From Streptomyces flavotricini (GTDB lineage Bacteria > Actinomycetota > Actinomycetes > Streptomycetales > Streptomycetaceae), in NCBI RefSeq assembly GCF_020639365.1, contig NZ_JAINUL010000001.1:2070385-2134384 (forward strand): 64,000 nucleotides of DNA. Direction: 5' to 3'. Shown one piece after another: positions 41,027-49,299 of the stretch (position 1 is its first letter; each line of letters opens with the position of its first letter). The notes under the pieces were generated by a model, which saw only the letters and a list, made by a program, of their open reading frames with translations, did not search any database and was not told the DNA's origin. Position numbers and translations under genes: made by a program.

Positions 41027-41971
41027 ATGTCCGAATCGAACTCCGCGAACGCCCGGCACGGCACGGACGCGCCCACCACGGTGGTGTCCGCCGCGCCGGT
41101 CCTCCTGCCTGCCCCGGACGACCGCGGCGAGGACCTCCAGGTCCGCGTCTGCGCCCCCGCCACCGGCGGCGACCTGCCCGTCATCGTCTTCTCGCACGGC
41201 TTCGGCTGGTCGATGAACGGCTACGCCCCGCTCGCCGACCACTGGGCCGCCCAGGGCTTCGTGGTCGTCCAGCCCACCCACCTCGACTCCCGGACGCTCG
41301 GCATCCCGCACGAGGACCCCCGTACGCCTCGGATCTGGCGGATACGCGTCGCGGACCTCGGGCTCGTGCTCGACGGGCTCGACGTCCTGGAAGCCGCCGT
41401 ACCCGGTCTCGGTGGCCGCGTCGACCACGGCCGCGTCGCCGTGGCGGGCCACTCCTGGGGAGCCCAGACCGCGAGCACGCTGCTCGGCGCACGGGTCCTG
41501 GACGCCGACGGCGTTCCCGGCGAGGACATGTCCGACCCCCGCGTCACGGCGGGCGTACTGCTCGCCCTGCCCGGTCTGGGCGACAGCCTCACCCCGTTCG
41601 CCGCCGAGAACCTGCCCTTCATGAAGCCGTCCTTCGACACCATGACCACCCCGGCGCTCATCGTCGCCGGCGACAAGGACGACTCCGCGCTGTCCACCCG
41701 CGGGCCGGACTGGTTCACCGACGCCTACGCCCACGGCCCGGCCGGCAAGAGCCTGCTCACCCTGTTCGGGGCCGAGCACTCGCTCGGCGGCATCCCGGGC
41801 ACCGAGGTCGCCGAGACGACCGACGAGAGCCCCGCCCGCGTGGCCCTGCTCCAGCGGCTCACCACGGCCTACCTCCGCAGCGCCCTCGGACTCGGGGACA
41901 CCTGCTGGAAGGAGGCGGTCGCGGCACTGGGGAACGGCCCCGAGCCGCTGGGGACCCTGCGGAGCAGGTAG
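41027..41971 (+). CDS. Alpha/beta hydrolase (chlorophyllase/PAF-acetylhydrolase-like)
   Basis: A 314-residue hydrolase. VIVFSHGFGWSMNGYAPLA supplies the oxyanion hole, VAVAGHSWGAQTAS the nucleophile elbow with S143 (GHSWG), PALIVAGDKDDSA the acid residue and LFGAEHSLGG the histidine. The order and the HGFG motif resemble dienelactone-hydrolase/chlorophyllase-type esterases. No signal peptide, so cytoplasmic. Expression is probably controlled by the divergent TetR and should be inducible by its ligand, perhaps the hydrolase substrate. Confidence 0.88.
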   Translation: MSESNSANARHGTDAPTTVVSAAPVLLPAPDDRGEDLQVRVCAPATGGDLPVIVFSHGFGWSMNGYAPLADHWAAQGFVVVQPTHLDSRTLGIPHEDPRTPRIWRIRVADLGLVLDGLDVLEAAVPGLGGRVDHGRVAVAGHSWGAQTASTLLGARVLDADGVPGEDMSDPRVTAGVLLALPGLGDSLTPFAAENLPFMKPSFDTMTTPALIVAGDKDDSALSTRGPDWFTDAYAHGPAGKSLLTLFGAEHSLGGIPGTEVAETTDESPARVALLQRLTTAYLRSALGLGDTCWKEAVAALGNGPEPLGTLRSR

Positions 41972-42006
41972 GAACCGGGCCGGCCGGGGAGCGGAAGGCG
42001 TCCCGG

Positions 42007-43257
42007 CTACGCCCCTCCGGCGCCGGCGCCGGGCCGGAGGGCGCGCGAGCCGCCGATGGGAAGGTCCCAGAGGTCCTCCCGGGGCAGACCGGCCCGGGCC
42101 CAGGCCGCCCGGACCCGCTCCAGCGGTTCCGTCACCGGCTCCGCCGACAGGACGAACGTGCCCCAGTGCATCGGCGCCATCCTCCTCGCGCCCACGTCCC
42201 GGCACGCCTGAACGGCCTCCTCCGGGTCGGCGTGGACATCCCTCAGCCACCACCTGGGCGCGTACGCCCCGATCGGCAGCAGCGCCAGGTCGATCCCCGG
42301 ATGGCGCCGCCCGATCTCCCCGAACCAGTGCCCGTACCCGGTGTCCCCCGCGAAGTACACCTTCATCGGCGACCCGCCGGCCCGCGCGTCGCTGAGCACC
42401 CAACCGCCCCACAGCGTCCGGCACGTGTCGAGAAGCGACCGCTTCGACCAGTGGTGCGCCGGGACGAACTCGAAGCGCACGCCGTCCAGTTCGGCGCACT
42501 CCCACCAGTCGAGCTCGGTGACCCGGCTGAAGCCGCGGCGCCGGCACCAGCGGGCCAGGCCGGCCGGGACGAAGAGCGGGGTGTGCCGGGGCAGCCGCTT
42601 GAGGGTGGGGGCGTCCAGGTGGTCGTAGTGGTTGTGGCTGATCACCACCGCGTCCACCGGCGGCAGTTCCTCCCAGCGCACGCCGACCGGGGTCATCCGC
42701 GCCGGCGTGCCGAGGATGCGCCGCGACCAGACCGGGTCGGTCAGCACGGTCAGCCCGCCGATCCGCAGCACCCAGCTGGCGTGGCCCGCCCAGGTGGCGC
42801 AGAGCGTCCCGGGGCCGGCCGCGGGCAGCGGGGCGGGGGCGTACGGGAGGTCGGGGATGCCGCGCAGCCCTTCGGGGCCGGGCCGGAACGCGCCCTCGCG
42901 CGCGAGCCGGGCGAAGGCCCGCACCCCGGGCAGCGGGGTGGTCAGCCGGTCGGCGAAGGACCGTGGCCAGCTCCGCACCTCCCCCAACGGCCGCGGCCCG
43001 GCGGGACCGGGACCCGGGCGGCCGGCCCCGGGGCGGGGCGTAGGGCGGGGCGGGGCGTCGCGGCGGTGCCCGGTGTCGCGGCGGGGCGCGGCACCGGGGC
43101 GGGCCGTTGCCGCGGGGTCCGCGGTCGCGGGGTCCGCGGTCGCGGGGTCTGCGCTCGTGAGGTCCGCACTCGTGAGGTCCGCACTCGTGAGGTCCGCACT
43201 CGCGGGGTCCGCGGTCGTGGCGCCCGGGGGTGCGGGGGTGTCCGTCCGGTCCCTCAT
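42007..43257 (-). CDS. MBL fold metallo-hydrolase with repetitive N-terminal extension
   Basis: A 416-residue metallo-beta-lactamase-fold protein related to NAPE-hydrolysing phospholipase D and lipoprotein-metabolism RomA-type proteins. The catalytic part (from about residue 130) has TWAGHASWVLRIGGLTVLTDP, the zinc motif SHNHYDHLDAP, FVPAHHWSKRSLLD, YFAGDTGYGHWF and MAPMHWGTF. Residues about 12-50 repeat the pentapeptide unit SADLT/TADPA, written by seven 15-bp DNA repeats, then a Pro/Arg-rich stretch to about 95. The ATG at 43257 has GGAGAG at 6 nt and is preferred to the GTG at 43275. Confidence 0.85.
   Translation of the reverse strand: MRDRTDTPAPPGATTADPASADLTSADLTSADLTSADPATADPATADPAATARPGAAPRRDTGHRRDAPPRPTPRPGAGRPGPGPAGPRPLGEVRSWPRSFADRLTTPLPGVRAFARLAREGAFRPGPEGLRGIPDLPYAPAPLPAAGPGTLCATWAGHASWVLRIGGLTVLTDPVWSRRILGTPARMTPVGVRWEELPPVDAVVISHNHYDHLDAPTLKRLPRHTPLFVPAGLARWCRRRGFSRVTELDWWECAELDGVRFEFVPAHHWSKRSLLDTCRTLWGGWVLSDARAGGSPMKVYFAGDTGYGHWFGEIGRRHPGIDLALLPIGAYAPRWWLRDVHADPEEAVQACRDVGARRMAPMHWGTFVLSAEPVTEPLERVRAAWARAGLPREDLWDLPIGGSRALRPGAGAGGA
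43112..43216. repeat. Seven 15-bp tandem repeats within the MBL gene
   Basis: Seven in-frame 15-bp units. Units 1, 2 and 7 read GCGGGGTCCGCGGTC; unit 3 is one or two bases different; units 4-6 are GTGAGGTCCGCACTC. They encode the SADLT/TADPA pentapeptides on the minus strand. The homogeneous blocks indicate recent expansion or gene conversion. Confidence 0.92.
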
Positions 43258-43301
43258 CAAGAGCTCTCCGTTCACCGCACAGCGGGCTCGTATCGGTCAG
43301 G

Positions 43302-44528
43302 TCAGGAGCTCAGGGCGGCCAGGACCGATCCGAGCAGGTCCAGGGAGCGCCGTACGTGCGGGAGACCGAGGGGGTCGCGCGCGGTGAGCGCGGCGAGCCG
43401 CTCCTGCGGGGTGGCGCCGAGCAGCGGGCCCGTCGACAGGCGGACGCGCAGCGCGCCCAGCTCGTCGGCGAAGCGCTGCCCGCCCGGGGTGGGCGCACCG
43501 AGCCGGCCGCCCAGGTAGTCCTCCAGCTCCATCGCGTCGCGTACCCCGCGCCGGGCCAGTCCGGCGCGCAGCGGGGACAGGTCGGCGTACAGGTGGCGCC
43601 CGGCCTGCGGCGGCCGGGCGAGCGCGCCCACGGCCAGCAGCTCCCGATGGGCCGCCGCGGCCACCGCCCCGTGCAGCGCCGCCGCGGCGTAGGCGCGCCC
43701 GGCGACGGCGTCCGGTTCGTCGAGCGCGTACGCCGCGGCCCCGGCGACCGGGCCCGCGACCAGGGCCCCGGTCGCGGTGAGGACGTCGAGGGTGCGGGCC
43801 CGCAGCCAGGTGCCGCGCGGGGTGCCGGGGAAGCGGACCACGGCCGCGGGCCACCCGGCGGGCAGCAGCGCCCCGGACAGGTCGAGGAGTACGGCGGCCT
43901 GGTCGGGCAGCATCTCGGCGGGGCTCAGGACGAGGGTGTCGTGCGGCCGGTGGACGGTGTCGCGCCAGCTCTCGTCGCTGACGACGAACAGCCCGGCGTC
44001 CCCGGCGGCCTCGCAGGCCTCGCGCAGCATTTCGGGCGGGGGCACGGTCGCCGTCGGGTCGTCGGCCACGGACAGCAGCAGCACGCGCGGGTCGCCGCCC
44101 TCGGCGCGCACCCTCCGTACGGTCTCCAGCAGGGCGTACGGATCCGGGATGCCCCCGCACTCGGCCGGGGTCGGCACGTGGTAAGCCCGCCGCCCCAGCA
44201 ATCGGACCTGCGGGGTCCACCATGCGGGACACGGCCGGGGCAGCATCACATCGCCGCCGTAGGCGCCGAGCAGCGCCAGCAGCAGGGCGGGAGCGCCGGG
44301 CCCGGCGGCCACGTTCTCCGGCGCGGTGGGCAGCCCGCGCCGCCCCCAGTGCCGGCAGGCGGCCTCGCGTACCGACTCCCCGCCGCCCGGGGGTTCGGGG
44401 GCGGACCGCTTGGCGGCGGCGGCGATCACGGCGGTGAGTTCGGGGAGCACGGGCAGGCCGGGCTGGGGGGCGGGCGGCCCGTAGCGGACCGGACCCCGGC
44501 CCTCCGCCGTGCGCTGCGTCCCCGGCAC
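43302..44528 (-). CDS. Aminotransferase class I/II-fold protein lacking the PLP lysine
   Basis: A 408-residue fold-type I aminotransferase homologue. Recognisable blocks are GPGAPALLLALLGAYGGDVML (cofactor glycine loop), VADDPTATVPP where NPTG is normal, FVVSDESWRDTVH (the D-x-x-Y segment, with Trp for Tyr) and LLDLSGALLPAGWPAAVV. The last aligns with the S-x-SK...GWRxG Schiff-base segment but has Gly219 where Lys belongs and Pro for the Arg of GWR. ALRVRLSTG near the end keeps the carboxylate Arg. Without the lysine, normal transamination is not expected; it could be a binding or regulatory paralogue. It starts with a GTG. Confidence 0.72.
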   Translation of the reverse strand: MPGTQRTAEGRGPVRYGPPAPQPGLPVLPELTAVIAAAAKRSAPEPPGGGESVREAACRHWGRRGLPTAPENVAAGPGAPALLLALLGAYGGDVMLPRPCPAWWTPQVRLLGRRAYHVPTPAECGGIPDPYALLETVRRVRAEGGDPRVLLLSVADDPTATVPPPEMLREACEAAGDAGLFVVSDESWRDTVHRPHDTLVLSPAEMLPDQAAVLLDLSGALLPAGWPAAVVRFPGTPRGTWLRARTLDVLTATGALVAGPVAGAAAYALDEPDAVAGRAYAAAALHGAVAAAAHRELLAVGALARPPQAGRHLYADLSPLRAGLARRGVRDAMELEDYLGGRLGAPTPGGQRFADELGALRVRLSTGPLLGATPQERLAALTARDPLGLPHVRRSLDLLGSVLAALSS

Positions 44529-44556
44529 CTCGCCCCGCCTTCCCCGTTCCGAAGCC

Positions 44557-44593
44557 GTATCCGTACGTACCCGTTCGTACCCGTACCCGTACC
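44557..44593. repeat. GTACCC-type short repeats upstream of aminotransferase-like gene
   Basis: About six tandem or near-tandem 4-6 bp units of GTAC, GTATCC, GTTC and GTACCC, 30-65 bp upstream of the GTG start on the minus strand. The rest of the gap 44529-44674 shows nothing I can name. Confidence 0.6.
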
Positions 44594-44674
44594 GCCGGCC
44601 CGATCGGCCATGCCCTTTATACGGTGATTCGCGAGGGAACGCCTGTTGTCGTCCTCCGCCGGACGGCAGGGGGT

Positions 44675-45247
44675 TCAGCCCTTCCTGCCCACCAGGGCCA
44701 GCAGCCGGGTCTGGGCGTTCGCGCCCGCCGGTATGTCCAGCGGCGCGGCGAACATGCCGCTGGCCGCGAGCCCGTCGGCGTACGGCATGACCTCCTTGAG
44801 GGCGAATTCGACCAGATCGTCGGGGAGCCGGTCGTCGGCGCCGATCCCCCGCGAGAGGTCCCAGGCGTGTACGACGCAGTCCACGGTCAGCTCCGCGCAG
44901 TAGGCCCGGCCCAGCGCGGGCCCGTACGAGAGCCTGACCGTGCGGTCCAGCGCCCCGGGCGCGGTGAACGCGGCGTGCGCGGCGGCAGAGGCCCGCTCCC
45001 AGGCGGCGGCCGGGTCCTCGCCGATCACGTCACCGGAGAAGGCGTCGCCGATCTCCTCGACGGTCCGCCCCTCGGTGACCATCGGCGGGATCCAGAGCTG
45101 CTCGCCGGTGACGTGGTTGACCAGGTCGCGGACGGTCCATTCCGTACAGGGGGTGGGGGCGCCCCATTGGCCGTCCCCGACGGCGCGCACCCGATCGCCG
45201 AAGAACCGCAGGGCCTCGGCGTGCTGTTCGAGCAGCGTGTCCGGCAT
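44675..45247 (-). CDS. TIGR03086-type DinB-fold (maleylpyruvate isomerase-like) protein
   Basis: A 190-residue four-helix DinB/mycothiol-dependent maleylpyruvate isomerase-like protein. LRFFGDRVRAVGDGQWGAPTPCTEWTVRDLVNHVTGEQLW is the hallmark N-terminal block with metal-ligand His (NHVTGE), and AELTVDCVVHAWDLSRGIG supplies the second set of ligands (VVHAWDL). These proteins bind a divalent metal and are thought to use mycothiol in thiol-transfer or isomerase reactions. The ATG at 45247 is chosen at the start of the conserved part, with GAGAG upstream. Confidence 0.88.
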   Translation of the reverse strand: MPDTLLEQHAEALRFFGDRVRAVGDGQWGAPTPCTEWTVRDLVNHVTGEQLWIPPMVTEGRTVEEIGDAFSGDVIGEDPAAAWERASAAAHAAFTAPGALDRTVRLSYGPALGRAYCAELTVDCVVHAWDLSRGIGADDRLPDDLVEFALKEVMPYADGLAASGMFAAPLDIPAGANAQTRLLALVGRKG

Positions 45248-45441
45248 GGCTCTCACCGTCCTCTGGCAGGGGACCGGATCTCTGGAGCCCACTGTCCTCG
45301 CCCCTCCCTCCCCCTGCCACTGACCCGTCCACCCTCCTTGCCCCACAAGGGTGTTGTCCACATGTCAAAACGCATATCTCATCCACCGAACATATCCCCT
45401 ACGGTGATCACAATGCTTCGACGACGAGGAGGAGTCGGCTC

Positions 45442-46269
45442 ATGAGTGCCGAGGAGACGAAGGAAACCGCCGTCTACACGCACGGGCACCACGAATCCGT
45501 ACTGCGCTCGCACCGCTGGCGCACCGCGGCGAACTCCGCGGCGTACCTGATCGGCGAGCTGCGGCCGGGGATGTCGGTGCTGGACGTGGGCTGCGGCCCG
45601 GGCACCATCACGGCGGACCTGGCGGAACTGGTCGCGCCGGGCGGCCGGGTGACCGCGGTCGACGCGGCGCGCGACGTCCTGGAGCAGGCCGCGCAGTACG
45701 TGGCGGAGCGCGGCCTGACGGACGCGGTCGCCTTCGCCACCGCGGACGTCCACGCGCTGGACTTCCCGGACGACTCCTTCGACGTGGTCCACGCCCACCA
45801 GGTGCTCCAGCACGTCGGCGACCCCGTACGGGCGCTGCGCGAGATGCGCCGGGTGTGCCGGCGGGGCGGGATCGTGGCCGTCCGGGACGCCGACTACGCG
45901 GCGATGACCTGGTACCCGGCCGAGCCGGGCCTGGACGAGTGGCAGGCCCTGTACCGCCGCGTGGCCCGCGCGAACGGCGGCGAACCGGACGCCGGGCGCC
46001 GCCTGCTGTCCTGGGCGCGGGCTGCCGGGTTCGCGCAGGTGGCCTCGTCGGCGACGGCCTGGTGCTACGCCACTCCGGAGGAGACCGCGTGGTGGTCCTC
46101 CCTGTGGGCGGACCGTACGACGGCCTCGTCCTACGCCTCCCTCGCGACGCGCGGCGGCCACGCGACCCCGGCCGGCCTGGCCGCCGTCGCCGAGTCCTGG
46201 CACCGCTGGGCCGCCTCCCCGGACGCCTGGTTCTCGGTCTTGAACGCAGAGATCCTGGCCCGGGCCTGA
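45442..46269 (+). CDS. Class I SAM-dependent methyltransferase (UbiE-like)
   Basis: A 275-residue methyltransferase. YTHGHHESVLRSHRWRTAANSAAYL is the substrate-side N-terminus typical of a common actinobacterial subfamily. Motif I is VLDVGCGPGTITADLA, motif II VTAVDAARDVLEQA, and DFPDDSFDVVHAHQVLQHVGDP the post-motif block. GAGGAGGAG precedes the ATG. The substrate is unknown. Divergent from the DinB-fold gene, with about 195 bp between. Confidence 0.9.
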   Translation: MSAEETKETAVYTHGHHESVLRSHRWRTAANSAAYLIGELRPGMSVLDVGCGPGTITADLAELVAPGGRVTAVDAARDVLEQAAQYVAERGLTDAVAFATADVHALDFPDDSFDVVHAHQVLQHVGDPVRALREMRRVCRRGGIVAVRDADYAAMTWYPAEPGLDEWQALYRRVARANGGEPDAGRRLLSWARAAGFAQVASSATAWCYATPEETAWWSSLWADRTTASSYASLATRGGHATPAGLAAVAESWHRWAASPDAWFSVLNAEILARA

Positions 46270-46345
46270 GTCCCGGATTTGGGCGCGTGCCCCGGAGGTG
46301 GTTGGCTTGCCGCGACGAGCGGACACAACTGCTGGAGGAACAGCT

Positions 46346-46789
46346 ATGGCGCAGGTCGAGGCCACCACGGAGCGGATCATCGCGGCTGACGCGGAGACGG
46401 TGTTCGACGCGCTGGCGGACTACACCGGAACCCGGGGGAAGCTGCTGCCCGAGCACTTCAGCGAGTACGAGGTGCGCGAGGGCGGCGACGGTGAGGGCAC
46501 CCTCGTCCACTGGAAGCTCCAGGCCACCAGCAAGCGCGTGCGCGACTGCCTGCTGGAGGTCACCGAGCCGACCGACGGCCAGCTCGTGGAGAAGGACCGC
46601 AACTCCACCATGGTCACGACCTGGGTCGTCACCCCGGCCGGCGAGGGCAAGTCCAAGGCCGTGGTCACCACCGTCTGGAACGGCGCCGGCGGCATCGGCG
46701 GCTTCTTCGAGCGCACCTTCGCCCCCAAGGGCCTCGGCCGCATCTACGACACCCTGCTGGACAACCTGGCCACCGAAGTCGAGGGCTGA
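46346..46789 (+). CDS. SRPBCC family protein
   Basis: A 147-residue Bet v1/START-like protein: MAQVEATTERIIAADAETVFDALADYTG at the N-terminus, EGTLVHWKLQAT and MVTTWVVTP strands, and the closing helix FAPKGLGRIYDTLLDNLATE. Ligand unknown. The ATG at 46346 has GGAGGA at 6 nt. Its position 76 bp after the methyltransferase in the same direction allows cotranscription. Confidence 0.85.
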   Translation: MAQVEATTERIIAADAETVFDALADYTGTRGKLLPEHFSEYEVREGGDGEGTLVHWKLQATSKRVRDCLLEVTEPTDGQLVEKDRNSTMVTTWVVTPAGEGKSKAVVTTVWNGAGGIGGFFERTFAPKGLGRIYDTLLDNLATEVEG

Positions 46790-46908
46790 GCAAGGCGGTT
46801 GCCTTGGGGCCGGCACTGCTGCCGGCACCCCGGTCGGCCTGCTGCCGGCACTGCCGCCCGCGCCGGCGGCTCACCGGATCGGGTGGATTTCCCGGCCGAT
46901 GTGAGACC

Positions 46909-46934
46909 CCGGCCCGGGCGTGGCCCCGGGCCGG
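46909..46934 (+). terminator. GC hairpin before dppA
   Basis: Perfect 10-bp stem CCGGCCCGGG / CCCGGGCCGG with loop CGTGGC, within the 271-bp gap 46790-47060. The gap also holds several CTGCCGGCAC repeats. No gene seen in it. Confidence 0.5.
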
Positions 46935-47060
46935 AGCCGCCCCCGGCGGCTAGGCTGGACGCCTGCGCGGAAGCAGCGGGCAGGCCTGCCCGGACGCCTT
47001 CGTCGGGGTCGGCCGCCCTGCGGTGACGCGCCGTGCGCAGCCGACCGCCCGGGGGGCCCG

Positions 47061-47894
47061 ATGAAGATCCTCGTCTCCGCCGACATGGAAGGCGCCACGG
47101 GCGTCACCTGGCCCGGCGACGTCCTGCCCGGCACCCCCCAGTGGGAGCGCTGCCGCCCCATGTTCACCTCGGACGTGAACGCGGCCGTCCTCGGGTTCCT
47201 CGACGGCGGCGCCGACGGGGTCCTCATCAACGAGGCACACTGGAGCATGCGGAACCTGCTGCTCGAACAGCTCGACGAGCGGGCCGAGCTGCTCACCGGC
47301 CGCCACAAGACCCTCACCATGGTCGAGGGGGTCCAGCACGGCGACGTCGACGGCATCGCGTTCGTCGGCTACCACACCGGCGCGGGCTCCGAGGGGGTCC
47401 TCGCGCACACCTACCTCGCCAACTCCATCACCGGGGTCTGGCTGAACGGGACCCGCGCGAGCGAGGGGCTGCTCAACGCGCACGTCGTCGCCGAGTACGG
47501 AGTGCCCGTCATCCTCGTCACCGGCGACGACCTGACCTGCGTCGACGCCGACGGCTACGCGCCGGACGCGATGAAGGTCGCCGTCAAGGACCACGTCTCG
47601 CGCTACGCCGCCGTCTGCCGCACCCCGGCCCGTACCGCCGCCGACATCCGGGCCGCCGCCAAGCAGGCCACGGCCCTCGCCGGTCGCCGGGATCCCGTGC
47701 GGGGCGGTCCGTACACCGTGGAGCTGGAGTTCGACGCCGTACACCTGGCGATGTCCGCCACCGTCGTCCCGGGCGTCGAACGCTTCGGGGAGCGCAGGGT
47801 CGCGTACACCACCGAGACGATGTACGAGGGGATCCGCACCTTCAAGGCGGTCACGACGGTCGTCTCGGCGGCCGTGGAGGAGCAGTATGGCTGA
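47061..47894 (+). CDS. dppA: M55 family D-aminopeptidase (DppA-like)
   Basis: A 277-residue zinc D-aminopeptidase of the DppA family, which releases N-terminal D-amino acids from peptides such as D-Ala-D-Ala. All metal and active-site positions expected from the Bacillus DppA structure are visible: D8 and E10 in SADMEGATGV, H60 in NEAHWSMRN, H105 in GYHTGAGS and E135 in TRASEGLLN. GGGGGG upstream of the ATG serves as ribosome binding site. It is the first of three consecutive peptidase genes and overlaps the next by 8 bp. Confidence 0.92.
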   Translation: MKILVSADMEGATGVTWPGDVLPGTPQWERCRPMFTSDVNAAVLGFLDGGADGVLINEAHWSMRNLLLEQLDERAELLTGRHKTLTMVEGVQHGDVDGIAFVGYHTGAGSEGVLAHTYLANSITGVWLNGTRASEGLLNAHVVAEYGVPVILVTGDDLTCVDADGYAPDAMKVAVKDHVSRYAAVCRTPARTAADIRAAAKQATALAGRRDPVRGGPYTVELEFDAVHLAMSATVVPGVERFGERRVAYTTETMYEGIRTFKAVTTVVSAAVEEQYG

Positions 47895-49254
47895 CATGCC
47901 CGCAGTCACCCAGGAGTCGCCGGCGGACCGGGAGTCCCCCGTCGACCAGGTCGCGCTCGACGAAGCCGTCGACTTCACCTCCGGCCTCATCCGCATCGAC
48001 ACCACGAACCGGGGCGGCGGCGACTGCCGCGAGCGCCCCGCCGCCGAGTACGTGGCCGAGCGGCTCGCCGCGGCCGGCCTGGAGCCGGTCCTGCTGGAGC
48101 GCACGCCCGGCCGCACCAACGTGGTGGCCCGGATCGAGGGAACCGACCCCGGCGCCGAGGCCCTCCTCGTCCACGGCCACCTCGACGTGGTCCCCGCCGA
48201 GGCCGCCGACTGGAGCGTGGACCCCTTCTCCGGGGAGATCCGCGACGGGGTGGTCTGGGGCCGCGGCGCCGTCGACATGAAGAACATGGACGCGATGGTG
48301 CTGGCCGTCGTACGGGCCTGGGCACGGGCGGGCATCCGGCCGCGCCGGGACATCGTGATCGCCTACACCGCCGACGAGGAGGACAGCGCGGTCGACGGCT
48401 CGGGCTTCCTCGCCGACCGGCACGCGCACCTCTTCGAGGGCTGTACGGAGGGCCTGAGCGAATCCGGCGCCTTCACCGTGCACAACGGCCCCGGCCAGAC
48501 CCTCTACCCGATCGCGGCCGGCGAACGCGGCACCGCCTGGCTGAAGTTGACCGCCCAGGGCGCGGCCGGTCACGGCTCCAAACCCAACCGGGCCAACGCC
48601 GTCAGCCGGCTCGCCGGGGCCGTGGCCCGGATCGGGGAGTACCGCTGGCCCGTCCGGCTCACCGACACCGTCGCCGCCTGCATCACCCGTCTCGCCGCGC
48701 TCCAGGGCCTGTCGGTCGATCCCCGCGCCCGCGGCTTCGACACCGACGCGGTCCTCGGCAAGCTCGGCCCGGCCGGACTCCTCGTCGAGGCGACCGTGCG
48801 CAACAGCGCCAACCCGACGATGCTCAGCGCCGGTTACAAGCTCAACGTCATCCCGGGTACGGCCACCGCGTACGTGGACGGCCGGATGCTGCCCGGCACC
48901 GAGGCCGAGTTCATCGCCACCCTCGACGAGCTCACCGGCCCCGACGTCAGCTGGGAGTTCCACCACCGCGAGGTGGCCCTCGAAGCCCCCGTGGACGGGC
49001 GGACGTTCGGGATCCTGAGCGAGTCCGTGGAACGCTTCGACCCCGACGGCCACGTGGTGCCGTTCTGCATGGCGGGCGGCACCGACGCCAAGCAGTTCTC
49101 CCGGCTCGGGATCACCGGATACGGCTTCTCCCCGCTGAAGCTGCCACCCGGCTTCGACTACTGGGCCCTCTTCCACGGCGTGGACGAGCGGGTCCCCGTC
49201 GACGCCCTGCACTTCGGAGTGCGCGTCCTCGACCACGCCCTGCGGACCCTGTGA
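47887..49254 (+). CDS. M20 family metallopeptidase
   Basis: A 455-residue zinc peptidase/amidase of the ArgE/DapE/CPG2 family. Metal ligands appear as HGHLDVVP (H98, with D100), GRGAVDMKN (D130) and the catalytic/metal Glu pair DEEDS (E164-E165); a C-terminal CMAGGTDAKQFSRLGI supplies the last part of the site. The dimerisation domain is about 195-340 (TAQGAAGHGSKPNRANAVSRL). The first 22 residues are an unstructured extension. It overlaps dppA by 8 bp, so it is coupled to it and likely acts further on the same peptides. Confidence 0.92.
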   Translation: MADMPAVTQESPADRESPVDQVALDEAVDFTSGLIRIDTTNRGGGDCRERPAAEYVAERLAAAGLEPVLLERTPGRTNVVARIEGTDPGAEALLVHGHLDVVPAEAADWSVDPFSGEIRDGVVWGRGAVDMKNMDAMVLAVVRAWARAGIRPRRDIVIAYTADEEDSAVDGSGFLADRHAHLFEGCTEGLSESGAFTVHNGPGQTLYPIAAGERGTAWLKLTAQGAAGHGSKPNRANAVSRLAGAVARIGEYRWPVRLTDTVAACITRLAALQGLSVDPRARGFDTDAVLGKLGPAGLLVEATVRNSANPTMLSAGYKLNVIPGTATAYVDGRMLPGTEAEFIATLDELTGPDVSWEFHHREVALEAPVDGRTFGILSESVERFDPDGHVVPFCMAGGTDAKQFSRLGITGYGFSPLKLPPGFDYWALFHGVDERVPVDALHFGVRVLDHALRTL

Positions 49255-49299
49255 TGGTGACCCCGTGATGGTGATGCTGTGATGGTGAGCCGGTGATGG
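49251..49299 (+). repeat. 14-bp tandem repeats spanning the M20 stop and S9 start
   Basis: Units GTGATGGTGACCCC, GTGATGGTGATGCT, GTGATGGTGAGCCG and a partial fourth beginning GTGATGG. The M20 stop codon (49252-49254) lies in the first and the S9 start in the fourth. Each unit offers overlapping GTG/ATG starts and TGA stops, and no purine-rich ribosome binding site is otherwise visible. Confidence 0.88.
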
